This document shows, one piece after another, positions 9,344 through 16,991 of a stretch of 64,000 nt of DNA; within the stretch, counting starts at the first letter, position 1; every line of letters begins with the position of its first letter. Source of the DNA: Mycobacterium numidiamassiliense (GTDB taxonomy: Bacteria > Actinomycetota > Actinomycetes > Mycobacteriales > Mycobacteriaceae); the NCBI RefSeq assembly GCF_900157365.1, contig NZ_FUEZ01000004.1, forward strand, positions 979,066 through 1,043,065. Direction: 5' to 3'. The notes below the pieces were generated by a model that was not told the origin of the DNA, did no database searches, and saw only the letters and a list, made by a program, of their open reading frames with translations. The position numbers were made by a program, and so were the translations under genes.

Positions 9344-9372
9344 TTGACCATGGCTAGCCGATCGGCTAGCTT
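9344..9372 (+). promoter_or_regulatory. candidate promoter containing a TetR operator
   Basis: A perfect 18-bp palindrome, GCTAGCCGATCGGCTAGC, occupies 9353-9370. It sits in the spacer between a -35-like TTGACC (9344-9349) and a weak -10-like TAGCTT (9367-9372), a 17-base spacing, between a divergent TetR gene and its neighbour operon. The palindrome is directly visible; the promoter and operator roles are inferred. Confidence 0.65.
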
Positions 9373-9418
9373 CGCTCACGAGCCGCGTTAGTCACGCCGT
9401 CGCAGCGAAGGAGCCACG

Positions 9419-10189
9419 ATGTCCGACATCGGCCAAGGCAATACCCACCGGGGTGCGCGCAGACGAGCCGACGGCGAGCTGATCCTGGTGTGGACCTTGC
9501 CGGTAACGGTGATCATCTGGGCCGCCTGCTTTCTCCTCTTTCCCGGTTTCAATCCGCCGATGTCACCCAGCATGTCGGCCGAGCAGGTGGCCGCCTTCTA
9601 CCGCGATCCGGCGCACGTGCCACAGATTCGCTACAGCATGATCGTCTTCAACTGGTTCGGTGTCTGCCTCGTCCCGATCCTGGTTCTGATCGCGCTGCAG
9701 ATCCGCAGAATGGCGCACCGCACACCGATTTTCTCTTACGCGATGCTGGGTTGCGTGGCCGGCGGCCCGACTCTGTTCCTCGTCGCCAACGTCTGCTGGC
9801 TGCTGGCTGCGTTTCGTCCGGAAAGAAGCCCGGAGCTGACTCAGCTGCTCAACGACTTCGGCTGGATCACCTTCACGATCGTGGTCCCGTTCCTGATCGG
9901 TCAGGGCGTAATCCTGTCGGTGGCAATCTATTTCGACGATCAGTCCCAGCCGGTGTTCGGCCGCTGGGTGGCGCACTTCAACCTCCTGGTGGCGGCCGCT
10001 CTGGTACCGGCGTGCTTCGTCGGCGTCTCATTGACCGGGCCGCTGGCGTGGGACGGCTTCTTGACGTTCTGGGTGAAAAACGTTGCCATTGCCGTCTGGA
10101 TCATCGTGATGGGCGTGGTCTTGGGGCAAGCCATTTACCGGGAGCGCGCCGAGAACGCCGGCCGCCCAGACGAACTGGTCGACGCGTGA
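9419..10189 (+). CDS. polytopic membrane protein, first of a tandem paralogous pair
   Basis: A 256-residue protein with about six hydrophobic segments and no recognised catalytic motif. It shares a scheme with the next gene: an Ala/Leu-rich helix, then FRPER followed by a helix pair (AFRPERSPELTQLLNDFGW here, ALRPERDPEAIGWLYDFAF there). GAAGGAG precedes the ATG. It overlaps the next gene by 4 bases and leads the TetR-controlled operon that ends in oxidase-subunit-like genes. It may be a membrane partner of that complex, but this is inferred from context only. Confidence 0.7.
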   Translation: MSDIGQGNTHRGARRRADGELILVWTLPVTVIIWAACFLLFPGFNPPMSPSMSAEQVAAFYRDPAHVPQIRYSMIVFNWFGVCLVPILVLIALQIRRMAHRTPIFSYAMLGCVAGGPTLFLVANVCWLLAAFRPERSPELTQLLNDFGWITFTIVVPFLIGQGVILSVAIYFDDQSQPVFGRWVAHFNLLVAAALVPACFVGVSLTGPLAWDGFLTFWVKNVAIAVWIIVMGVVLGQAIYRERAENAGRPDELVDA

Positions 10190-11013
10190 GCGCGGTGATC
10201 ACACCGCCGACCTCCCCGGGCACGCCCCCCTCGGGCCCACTACCGCAGCGGGTCACGTGGCAGCTGTGGCGCGGTCCCAAGCGCGAGCTGTGGCTGCCCT
10301 GGGCGCTCATGGTCCTTTTCTACAACGTCTTCTTCCCGGTGTTCTTCATCGTGGCGCAAGTTCAGCCGCCGCCGCAGCCGACGTGGGATCTCGCAACGCA
10401 GGTGCACTGGTTCCACGAACGCCACCTCGGGATACCCGTGGGCTTCGGCGTCGTCTTCGCCGTCAGCGGCATCATCGCGGTCAACAACGCCCTCATCGCT
10501 TATTCGATGCGACGAATGTCGGTCAGCCGCGTGTTCGGGTACTCGTATCTGCTCATCTACTCGTTCAGTGCGGTTCCCGGCATGTTGCTGCTCAACATCG
10601 CGCTGATCGTCGGGGCGCTGCGGCCAGAGCGAGACCCCGAAGCGATCGGTTGGCTCTATGACTTCGCCTTCCTGTCTTTCGATGGAACCATGGGCGTCTT
10701 CCTGATCGGCTCGCTGATCTGGATGGTCGCGATTCTGCTTGACAAGAATCGGGTGTTCCCCAAGTGGTTCGGCTACCTCAACCTGTGCAACGCGCTGACC
10801 GAGGTCGTCGTGGCGCCGTGTTGGATCTTTCGTCGTGGCGTGTTCGCGTGGAATGGCCAGATCGCGTGGTGGCTGGACATGGTCGTGTTCGGCATCTATC
10901 AAGTCACTTTCGTGGTCATGCTTTTTCGGATGATCCAGCGCGAGGATTTCGGTGACGGGCCTCTCCCAGGCGCAAAGCCCGACCGGGCTCCGGAAAAGGC
11001 GGTTTCGCAATGA
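10186..11013 (+). CDS. polytopic membrane protein, second of the tandem pair
   Basis: The GTG at 10186 overlaps the previous stop (GTGA) and gives 275 residues. About six transmembrane helices follow a 40-residue Pro-rich cytoplasmic N-terminus. It is homologous to the preceding protein and carries the same RPER motif and a conserved FDGTMGVFLIGSLIW helix. Its stop overlaps the start of the subunit-III-like gene. Function is unknown. A quinone or haem partner is conceivable, but there is no clear bis-His signature. Confidence 0.7.
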   Translation: MSAVITPPTSPGTPPSGPLPQRVTWQLWRGPKRELWLPWALMVLFYNVFFPVFFIVAQVQPPPQPTWDLATQVHWFHERHLGIPVGFGVVFAVSGIIAVNNALIAYSMRRMSVSRVFGYSYLLIYSFSAVPGMLLLNIALIVGALRPERDPEAIGWLYDFAFLSFDGTMGVFLIGSLIWMVAILLDKNRVFPKWFGYLNLCNALTEVVVAPCWIFRRGVFAWNGQIAWWLDMVVFGIYQVTFVVMLFRMIQREDFGDGPLPGAKPDRAPEKAVSQ

Positions 11014-11588
11014 CCGACCTGGCTGACAAGGGCAAAACCACCAGGTTCGTTCCGGGGCAGCCCGACATGTGGGCCTTCGTGCTGTTCGAAACACTAGTCT
11101 TCACAGGGTATTTCGGCTTCTATCTGTTCTACCGGGCCCGCAGCCCCGAGCTTTTCTTACACGCTCAGGCGCAGCTTGACCTCCGCGTCGGGGTCGTCAA
11201 CACCCTGGTCTTGCTACTGAGCTCGTGGTCGGTGGCGCGGTGTGTGCAGTCCTCTCGTGCCGGCGACTACCGGGCAGCGCTGCGCGACGTCTTCCTCACA
11301 GCCGGACTCGCCGGGGTGTTCCTCGTCGTCAAGGTGTCCGAGTGGGTCCGGTTGGTCCACCTGGGAAACGGCTTGGAGAGCAATGACTTCTTCATGTACT
11401 ACTTCTTTCTCACCGGGATCCATTTCGTACACCTGCTGATCGGCTTCGTGGTTCTCGGCTTTGTCGTCTACCAACTGCGGAGTCCGGCACGTCGCTCGCA
11501 GCAACTCATCGAAACCTGCGCAACGTATTGGCACACAGTGGATTTCCTCTGGGTGCTGATCTTCGCGCTGCTGTACGTGGTGAGGTGA
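11010..11588 (+). CDS. cytochrome c oxidase subunit III-like / NorE-like protein
   Basis: A 192-residue protein with five predicted helices. It carries the subunit III signatures GIHFVHLLIGFVVLG and the C-terminal YWHTVDFLWVLIFALLYVVR. This short five-helix form matches the NorE subgroup rather than full-length CtaE. NorE-type proteins assist or accompany haem-copper or nitric oxide reductases, yet no catalytic subunit (CtaD/NorB) is encoded nearby. It is coupled to the upstream gene by a 4-base overlap and followed by a subunit IV-like gene. Confidence 0.8.
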   Translation: MTDLADKGKTTRFVPGQPDMWAFVLFETLVFTGYFGFYLFYRARSPELFLHAQAQLDLRVGVVNTLVLLLSSWSVARCVQSSRAGDYRAALRDVFLTAGLAGVFLVVKVSEWVRLVHLGNGLESNDFFMYYFFLTGIHFVHLLIGFVVLGFVVYQLRSPARRSQQLIETCATYWHTVDFLWVLIFALLYVVR

Positions 11589-11591
11589 ACG

Positions 11592-11882
11592 ATGAAATTC
11601 AACAAAAGGCTGCTGATCGTCTGGCTGGTCCTCGCCTCGTTGACACTGGCCTACCTGTGGATCGACCACTCCGTCAAAGATCAGGCCGGCTCACTGAAGT
11701 CCAGCGCGATTGTCACGTCCAGCGTGATCGTGATCGCACTTGTCAAGGTGCGCATCATCTTTCGCGAATTCATGGAAGTCAGGCAGGCGCCCGTGCTGCT
11801 GGGCCGGCTCACCGATGCCTGGGTGATACTCATCGCGGTGAGCCTGCTCAGCTGCTACTTCATCGGCATGCAGTTCCGCTGA
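11592..11882 (+). CDS. cytochrome c oxidase subunit IV-family / NorF-like small membrane protein
   Basis: A 96-residue, three-helix protein of the prokaryotic cytochrome c oxidase subunit IV family (COX4_pro type). It has the usual VKVRIIFREFMEVRQAP segment between helices 2 and 3. The ATG is 3 bases after the NorE-like stop. With that gene it makes a norE-norF-like pair closing the TetR-controlled operon. The partner oxidase is not in the window. Confidence 0.75.
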   Translation: MKFNKRLLIVWLVLASLTLAYLWIDHSVKDQAGSLKSSAIVTSSVIVIALVKVRIIFREFMEVRQAPVLLGRLTDAWVILIAVSLLSCYFIGMQFR

Positions 11883-11894
11883 GGGCGGGGAGTT

Positions 11895-13190
11895 TCAGCC
11901 CACCGCCGCAACGGAATCGGCGGTCGTGAAGTTGAGGTGCAGTTGGCTCAGGCCCCGCAAGATGTACGTCGGCTCGTAGTTGTACCGGCGCTCGGCGGCC
12001 GGCCCGTGGTGGGCCTCGTTGATCTCGATGTGGGGCATCCGATCCAGGATGCGCTCGATCGAGACCCGGCCCTCCACGCGAGCCAGCGGGCCGCCCGGGC
12101 AGGAGTGGACCCCGCGGGCGAACGCCATGTGCTCACGGACGTTCTTGCGGCGGATGTCGAACTCGTGGGGGTTCTCGAACCGGCGCGGGTCGCGATTGGC
12201 CGCACCCGGCAGGATCATCACCACGGTGCCCGGGGCTACGTCGACACCACCAATCGTGGTGGCCCTGCGGGTCAACCGGCAGTCGCTCTTGACGGGGCTG
12301 TCCATGCGCAGCGATTCCTCGATGAACCCGGGAATCAGGCTGCGGTCGTCGCGCAGCTCCTGTTGTATATCGGGCCGGTCGCCGATCACCTGGAGCGCGG
12401 CGCTGAGCAGCTTGGCGGTGGTTTCCTGTCCGGCAGCGAAAAGGAACGTGGCCGAACGGGAAATTTCGATGACCTCGGGTGTGGATCCGTCTGGGTACTT
12501 CGCCGTCGCGAGCGAGGTGAGGACGTCCTCGCGCGGGTTGCTCCGGCGATCCTCGATGTAGGAACAGAATTTGTCGTCGAGCCACTCCAGGGGGTTGATT
12601 CCGACCGATTCATGATCGAGGGCCCCGACGCGTGCGCCCGGACGGTCGGCTCCCAAGACGGACCGGAACTCCTTGTGATCCTCTTCGGGAACGCCGAGCA
12701 GATCGGCAATCACCAGGGTGGCGAACGGCTTGGAATATTCGGCGATGAACTCGCATTCGCCGGTGCCGAGGAACTCGTCGAGCTGGCGGTCGGCGAGGCT
12801 CCACATGAACTCCTCGTTGTGCTTGAGCCGGCTGGGCGTCAGCAACCGACTCAGCACCGACCGGGCCTTCGTGTGGTCCGGAGGGTCCATGGTGACCATG
12901 TGCTCATTCATCGGAAACGAACTGCGGTGCTGATCGATCAGCGGGCCGATGTCGTCGCCCTCGGGCTGGAATGGGAGCGGCGGGAACGGGCCGCCGAGCG
13001 CGACGATGTTGGAGAACGTCTCGGGGTCCTTATAGACCTCGGTGGCTTCTGCGTAACCCGTGACGGCGACAACCCCGTAGTGCGGCAGGCGTAGCACCGG
13101 ATTCTGGCTACGCAGGTAATCGAAGTAAGGGTGAGGATCTGGAACCAGCGACTGGTCGGTGAAGAAGTCGATCGAGTCGTAGTTGCTCAT
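11895..13190 (-). CDS. cytochrome P450
   Basis: A 431-residue soluble P450. It shows the I-helix AGQETT (about residues 253-258), the K-helix ESLR (about 292-295) and the haem loop FARGVHSCPGGPLAR with the proximal Cys at about 364. The loop has Ala-Arg where the consensus has Gly-x-Gly, a tolerated variant. The ATG at 13190 is preceded by GGGAG and gives the usual N-terminal length; an upstream ATG would add 31 unlikely residues. It probably hydroxylates a lipid or terpenoid substrate. Divergent from a TetR gene with an operator-like repeat between. Confidence 0.92.
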   Translation of the reverse strand: MSNYDSIDFFTDQSLVPDPHPYFDYLRSQNPVLRLPHYGVVAVTGYAEATEVYKDPETFSNIVALGGPFPPLPFQPEGDDIGPLIDQHRSSFPMNEHMVTMDPPDHTKARSVLSRLLTPSRLKHNEEFMWSLADRQLDEFLGTGECEFIAEYSKPFATLVIADLLGVPEEDHKEFRSVLGADRPGARVGALDHESVGINPLEWLDDKFCSYIEDRRSNPREDVLTSLATAKYPDGSTPEVIEISRSATFLFAAGQETTAKLLSAALQVIGDRPDIQQELRDDRSLIPGFIEESLRMDSPVKSDCRLTRRATTIGGVDVAPGTVVMILPGAANRDPRRFENPHEFDIRRKNVREHMAFARGVHSCPGGPLARVEGRVSIERILDRMPHIEINEAHHGPAAERRYNYEPTYILRGLSQLHLNFTTADSVAAVG

Positions 13191-13274
13191 CGGATTTCGC
13201 TCTCCCTGGGCTGGGTTGACCGGTGTTGTTCGGCGGCAAGCGGTAGCGCCGCCCAATTTCGAATTCGGAAATCT

Positions 13275-13292
13275 GCTGAGCACCTGCTTAGC
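13275..13292. promoter_or_regulatory. inverted repeat between P450 and TetR genes, candidate operator
   Basis: GCTGAGCA and TGCTTAGC face each other across CC with one mismatch in eight. The repeat lies in the 195-base gap between the divergent P450 and TetR starts. A second short symmetry (ATTTC...GAAAT) lies just upstream at about 13255-13271. The repeat is visible; the regulatory role is inferred. Confidence 0.5.
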
Positions 13293-13385
13293 ATGGCGGT
13301 AATGTCGTGGTCAAGGTCATCGCGCCGTGCCGCGCTACGATCCGTGGGGTTGGCAAGGGAAACGCAGAGGATACGGAGCAACGGC

Positions 13386-14087
13386 ATGACATCGGCCCGC
13401 AGAATCGGGGCGCCGGACGCGAAGAATCGCGTCCTGCTGCTCGACGCGGCCGAGCAGCTGATGATCGAAGAGGGCTACGCCGCGGTCACCTCGCGCCGTC
13501 TGGCGAACAAGGCCGGGCTGAAGCCGCAGCTGGTGCACTACTACTTCCGCACCATGGAAGAACTGTTCCTGGAGGTGTTCCGCCGCCGCGGTGAAGAAGC
13601 CCTTGAGGTGCACGCCCAATTGCTGCGGTCGCCACAGCCGCTGTGGGCCCTGTGGCGGTTTGGCACCGATCCCGCGTTCACCCGGATCTCCATGGAATTC
13701 ATGGCGCTGGCCAATCACCGCAAGGAGATGCGCGCCGAAATCGCTTATTACGCAGAACGTTTTCGCGAGGCGGAACGCCAAGCAATGGCGTCGGCACTGC
13801 AGCGCTACGGCGTGGACACCAAGGATGTGCCACCGGTGGTGTGGTCGGTGCTGATGAGCAGCTTGTCGCGGTTTCTAGTGCTCGAGCAGGCGATCGGGAT
13901 GTCCGCAGGCCACGCCGAAACCCTGGAACTGGTCGAGGATTATCTGCGTCGGTTGGAAGGCGAGCCCCAGCCGATCGAGGACGTGCCGGAGACCTGGGTG
14001 GTTCACCAGGTCCGCAGCGAGCAGAGCGCTCCCTTGGGACCGTTCTTGGAAACCACGACATTGCCGTCCACCGACAAGTTGCACTGA
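13386..14087 (+). CDS. TetR-family transcriptional regulator
   Basis: A 233-residue repressor with an N-terminal helix-turn-helix (AVTSRRLANKAGLKPQLVHYYF, split in two short helices) and a helical effector domain. I chose the ATG at 13386, with GGAG 10 bases upstream. A longer in-frame reading back to 13131 would run antisense into the P450 gene. It probably controls the divergent P450 gene. Its 3' end overlaps the convergent MmpS-like gene by 85 bases. Confidence 0.87.
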   Translation: MTSARRIGAPDAKNRVLLLDAAEQLMIEEGYAAVTSRRLANKAGLKPQLVHYYFRTMEELFLEVFRRRGEEALEVHAQLLRSPQPLWALWRFGTDPAFTRISMEFMALANHRKEMRAEIAYYAERFREAERQAMASALQRYGVDTKDVPPVVWSVLMSSLSRFLVLEQAIGMSAGHAETLELVEDYLRRLEGEPQPIEDVPETWVVHQVRSEQSAPLGPFLETTTLPSTDKLH

Positions 14088-14431
14088 ATGCCGCCGGGTG
14101 TCGGTGCCGCGCGACCGGTGGTAGCAGTCACCATCGCCCACTGATCGGGATTCAACAGGTTCACCGGCTGCACCCACGGCTTATCGGGGCTGATATCGGC
14201 GTGGACCTGCGGGGTGAAGCTGTATGGGTTGTGGCTGTAATCGGAGTAAACCGTCGGATCCTGATCCTGATAGAAGATGTCGACGTAGGTCGGGTTCTTC
14301 GACGTGACGATGTAGACGACCTGATGCCAGACCGGGTCGGCATGCGCTGCTCCGCTGCCGACCAGTAGACCTGTCACTGCTACCGACATCGCCGAGCCGA
14401 TGCTCAACAGTTTCTTCACGGTGGTGGTCAT
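14003..14431 (-). CDS. secreted MmpS-like domain protein
   Basis: A 142-residue exported protein. The signal peptide ends at AHA (about residue 32). The mature part resembles the MmpS beta fold: aromatic-rich strands, a PW near the middle and a C-terminal CNLSVDGNVVVS...ALC pattern with a likely disulfide. Unlike true MmpS proteins it has a cleavable signal rather than a membrane anchor, and no MmpL is nearby. GGAGGAG precedes the ATG, which overlaps the stop of the enoyl-CoA hydratase gene. The last 85 bases are antisense to the TetR gene. Confidence 0.65.
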   Translation of the reverse strand: MTTTVKKLLSIGSAMSVAVTGLLVGSGAAHADPVWHQVVYIVTSKNPTYVDIFYQDQDPTVYSDYSHNPYSFTPQVHADISPDKPWVQPVNLLNPDQWAMVTATTGRAAPTPGGIQCNLSVDGNVVVSKNGPKGALCSLRTW

Positions 14432-15174
14432 GTCGCTCCTCCGGCGGCTGGGCGCGGTGTGGCGGTTCGGTTCATCACCTTGTCGGCGGCTTGCCAGTGT
14501 GCGTCCGCAACCCACAGCCGTGCAAAGGATGCTATCGCTTCATCAGCAGAAACTCCGCGGATTACCCGCTTTATCTCGTTTGCCGGATGACGTGCCAGTT
14601 TCGTGGCGATCGACCGCCATCCGTCGTCGAAGGATGAACGGGGCAGCAGCACATCGATCAGGCCCATCCGCTGGGCTTCCGCGGCGTCGAGGGCGTTGCC
14701 GGTGCCGGCCAAGAGCAGCGCCCTGCCCTTTCCGACCAGGGCGGCCAGTCGCTCGGCGCCGCCCCAGGCCGGCATGATTTCCAGCTCCACCTGGTTGAAG
14801 GCGATCTTGATGTCGTCGGCAGCGACCCGGATGTCGGCGGCGACGGCGAACTCCGCGCCCCCGCCGAAAGCGTGACCGTTGAGGGCCGCGACCACCGGGG
14901 CCGGGAAGTTCGCGAGCCGATCGCAGATGTCCCGCATGCGCTGCGCCATCGCCGACGCTTCCGCCAGGGTCCGCAGCGCGCTCAGCTCCTTGAGGTCACC
15001 GCCCGATACGAAAGCCCGGTCACCGGCGCCCCTGATCACCAGGGTCCGCGCGTCGGCTGCCTCGTCGAGCGCGGTTTCCAGCTGCCCCATGGTTTCCAAT
15101 GAGATGGCATTGCGGGCGTGGGGGCGGTCGATGGTGAGGACTGCGAGTCCGCCGTCGAACTCCAGGTCCACCAT
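14428..15174 (-). CDS. enoyl-CoA hydratase/isomerase family protein
   Basis: A 248-residue crotonase-fold enzyme. The oxyanion-hole segments are FVSGGDLKEL (about residues 58-67) and ALNGHAFGGGAEFAVAADIR (about 98-117). The ATG at 15174 is preceded by AAAGGAGG, 9 bases away, which overrides longer in-frame starts. The second catalytic position is in the VELEIMPAWGG segment. It should act on acyl-CoA in lipid degradation; the exact reaction is unknown. It is coupled to the MmpS-like gene, and its promoter carries two overlapping inverted repeats. Confidence 0.88.
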   Translation of the reverse strand: MVDLEFDGGLAVLTIDRPHARNAISLETMGQLETALDEAADARTLVIRGAGDRAFVSGGDLKELSALRTLAEASAMAQRMRDICDRLANFPAPVVAALNGHAFGGGAEFAVAADIRVAADDIKIAFNQVELEIMPAWGGAERLAALVGKGRALLLAGTGNALDAAEAQRMGLIDVLLPRSSFDDGWRSIATKLARHPANEIKRVIRGVSADEAIASFARLWVADAHWQAADKVMNRTATPRPAAGGAT

Positions 15175-15197
15175 GCGCCGTTGCCTCCTTTGGCGAA

Positions 15198-15231
15198 AAT
15201 GCCGATATTGGCATTCTCTGGCGCGGAGAAT
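15198..15231. promoter_or_regulatory. two overlapping inverted repeats upstream of the enoyl-CoA hydratase
   Basis: AATGCC...GGCATT (15198-15215) is a perfect 6-bp inverted repeat around GATATT. ATTCTC...GAGAAT (15213-15231) is a second one around 7 bases. They lie between the divergent hydratase and lipoprotein genes. The ATTCTC/GAGAAT half-sites recur upstream of the amidohydrolase gene at 15764-15778, which suggests a shared regulator. Confidence 0.55.
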
Positions 15232-15286
15232 AGCATCATCGCTGCAGGCCCAAGAAGTTTCGTCGGCGAGGATATGAGGTGGCCCA

Positions 15287-15709
15287 GTGCAGAACCGAAT
15301 CATCGTCGTGGTCGCGGCGGCGCTTGCAGTGACGGGCCTCGCTGCCTGCACGGCACGCTCAGACACTCAGCTCGCCAGCACGGCGTCAGTGACGATCAAC
15401 GGCACCGACACCGGCAATCATGTCGTGAAGTGCTGGCAGCAGGAGTGGTACCGGACGATCGCCATCGGCGGCGACTTCGCCAAGGCCACGGTCGCGATCG
15501 ATGAGCGCACACAGCCACTCAGCGCGATGTCGGTCCGTCTCCAGAACCTCGGCGGCTTCACCGGCATGTACGCCAAGAACGACGGCGGCGACGCCACCAT
15601 GAGCTTCAGCGGCGACAAATTCACCATCACCGGAACGGCCAACGGCTTCAAAGTCGACAAGCCCAACGAAGCGGCTTCCGCCTCCTTCAAAATCGTCGCG
15701 ACCTGCTGA
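15287..15709 (+). CDS. LpqH-like (19 kDa antigen family) lipoprotein
   Basis: A 140-residue lipoprotein with lipobox LAAC (Cys at about residue 21). The mature domain ends in the pattern typical of the mycobacterial LpqH/19-kDa family: SGDKFTITGTANGF followed by SASFKIVATC. Two further Cys probably form the family disulfide. The GTG start has GAGGTGG upstream. The role is envelope-surface; related proteins are TLR2 agonists, but no enzymatic function is known. A strong terminator follows. Confidence 0.8.
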   Translation: MQNRIIVVVAAALAVTGLAACTARSDTQLASTASVTINGTDTGNHVVKCWQQEWYRTIAIGGDFAKATVAIDERTQPLSAMSVRLQNLGGFTGMYAKNDGGDATMSFSGDKFTITGTANGFKVDKPNEAASASFKIVATC

Positions 15710-15720
15710 TCATCACGTTC

Positions 15721-15760
15721 AGCCGGCGACCCCTAGGGGGCATGTTGCGTCGCCGGCTTT
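15721..15760 (+). terminator. hairpin terminator after the lipoprotein gene
   Basis: AGCCGGCGAC (15721-15730) and GTCGCCGGCT (15749-15758) form a perfect 10-bp stem. The 18-base loop holds its own CCCTAGGGG symmetry, and a short T run follows. It lies 12 bases after the lipoprotein stop. Confidence 0.65.
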
Positions 15761-15763
15761 CGA

Positions 15764-15778
15764 GAGAATAGTATTCTC
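15764..15778. promoter_or_regulatory. palindromic operator upstream of the amidohydrolase-fadD operon
   Basis: GAGAATA and TATTCTC are perfectly inverted around a single G, 22 bases before the ATG of the amidohydrolase gene. The same half-site occurs upstream of the hydratase gene at 15213-15231. The position so close to the start favours repression. The regulator is not identified; TetR or FadR/GntR types are possible. Confidence 0.6.
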
Positions 15779-15800
15779 ACAAAACGCGAAGGAGGATTCC

Positions 15801-16991
15801 ATGGGCCAGTTGTCGCATCGGGAAGACGTCCCGTTCCCGATCTTTGACGCCGATAATCATCTCTACGAGCCCCCGGAGGCGCTGACCAAATTCCTGCCCA
15901 AGGAGTACAAGGACTACGTCCAGTACGTGCAGATCAACGGGCGGACAAAGATCGCGATCCGAGGTCAGATCAGCAACTACATCCCCAACCCGACCTTCGA
16001 GGTCGTCGCCCGGCCAGGTGCCTGGGAGGAGTACTTCAAATACGGCAACCCAGAGGGCAAGACCAAGCGCGAGCTGTTCGGTGAGCCGATGCGCGCGATC
16101 CCCGCGTTCTTCGAGCCCGGCCCGCGCCTGGAGGAGATGAACAAGCTGGGTCTGGACCGCACCCTGATGTTCCCGACGCTGGCGAGCCTGCTCGAGGAGC
16201 GGCTGCGCGACGACCCGGTCGCCATCCACGTGTTGGTCCATGCGCTCAACGAGTGGCTCGATGAGGTCTGGGGCTTCAACTACCAGAACCGGATCTTCAC
16301 CACCCCGGTCATCACCCTGCCGATCGTGGAGAAAGCGATCGAGGAGCTGGAATGGGCGGTCAAGCGTGGAGCGCGTTGCATCCTGGTCCGCCCGGCTCCG
16401 GTCCCCGGCTTCCGTGGCCCGCGGTCATTCGCGGTGCCCGAGTTCGACCCGTTCTGGGAGCGGGTCGTCGAGTACGACTTGCTGGTCGGCATGCACTCCA
16501 GCGACAGTGGCTATTCCCGGTACACCTCCGAGTGGGACGGTGCCGACCAGGAGATGCTGCCGTTCCAGACCAACGCGATGGGCATCCTCAACGAGTGGCG
16601 GCCGATCCAGGACTCGGTGGGGTCGTGGGTGATCCACGGCGCGCTCTACCGCCACCCGAAGCTGAAGGTCGCGATCGTCGAGGCCGGTTCGAAGTGGATG
16701 ACCCCGCTGCTCGACGGCCTGGCCGAGGTCTTTAGGAAGGCCCCCGAGGCGTTCCCGAGCGACCCCGTCGAGATGGTCAAGAACCGCATCCACGTCAGTC
16801 CGTTCTTCGAGGACGGCATCGACGATCTGGTCAACCTCGTCGGCGTCGACCAGGTGCTATACGGGTCGGACTGGCCGCACCCGGAAGGGCTGGCGGAGCC
16901 GACCTTCTACGTCAACGCGCTATCGCACCTCTCCGTCGAGGACCAGGCAAAGATCATGGGCGGCAACCTGTCCCGACTCGTCACGGTGTGA
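15801..16991 (+). CDS. amidohydrolase family (amidohydrolase_2 type) metal-dependent hydrolase
   Basis: A 396-residue TIM-barrel enzyme of the ACMSD/amidohydrolase_2 group. The N-terminal metal motif region is FDADNH (residues 15-20), a His lies in the GMHSSDSG segment, and the C-terminal GSDWPHPEG carries the conserved Asp. AAGGAGG precedes the ATG. Members act as decarboxylases or hydrolases on acidic or aromatic substrates; many mycobacterial paralogues are unassigned. It overlaps fadD by 4 bases, so the substrate is probably handed on as, or released from, a CoA-linked intermediate. Confidence 0.87.
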   Translation: MGQLSHREDVPFPIFDADNHLYEPPEALTKFLPKEYKDYVQYVQINGRTKIAIRGQISNYIPNPTFEVVARPGAWEEYFKYGNPEGKTKRELFGEPMRAIPAFFEPGPRLEEMNKLGLDRTLMFPTLASLLEERLRDDPVAIHVLVHALNEWLDEVWGFNYQNRIFTTPVITLPIVEKAIEELEWAVKRGARCILVRPAPVPGFRGPRSFAVPEFDPFWERVVEYDLLVGMHSSDSGYSRYTSEWDGADQEMLPFQTNAMGILNEWRPIQDSVGSWVIHGALYRHPKLKVAIVEAGSKWMTPLLDGLAEVFRKAPEAFPSDPVEMVKNRIHVSPFFEDGIDDLVNLVGVDQVLYGSDWPHPEGLAEPTFYVNALSHLSVEDQAKIMGGNLSRLVTV

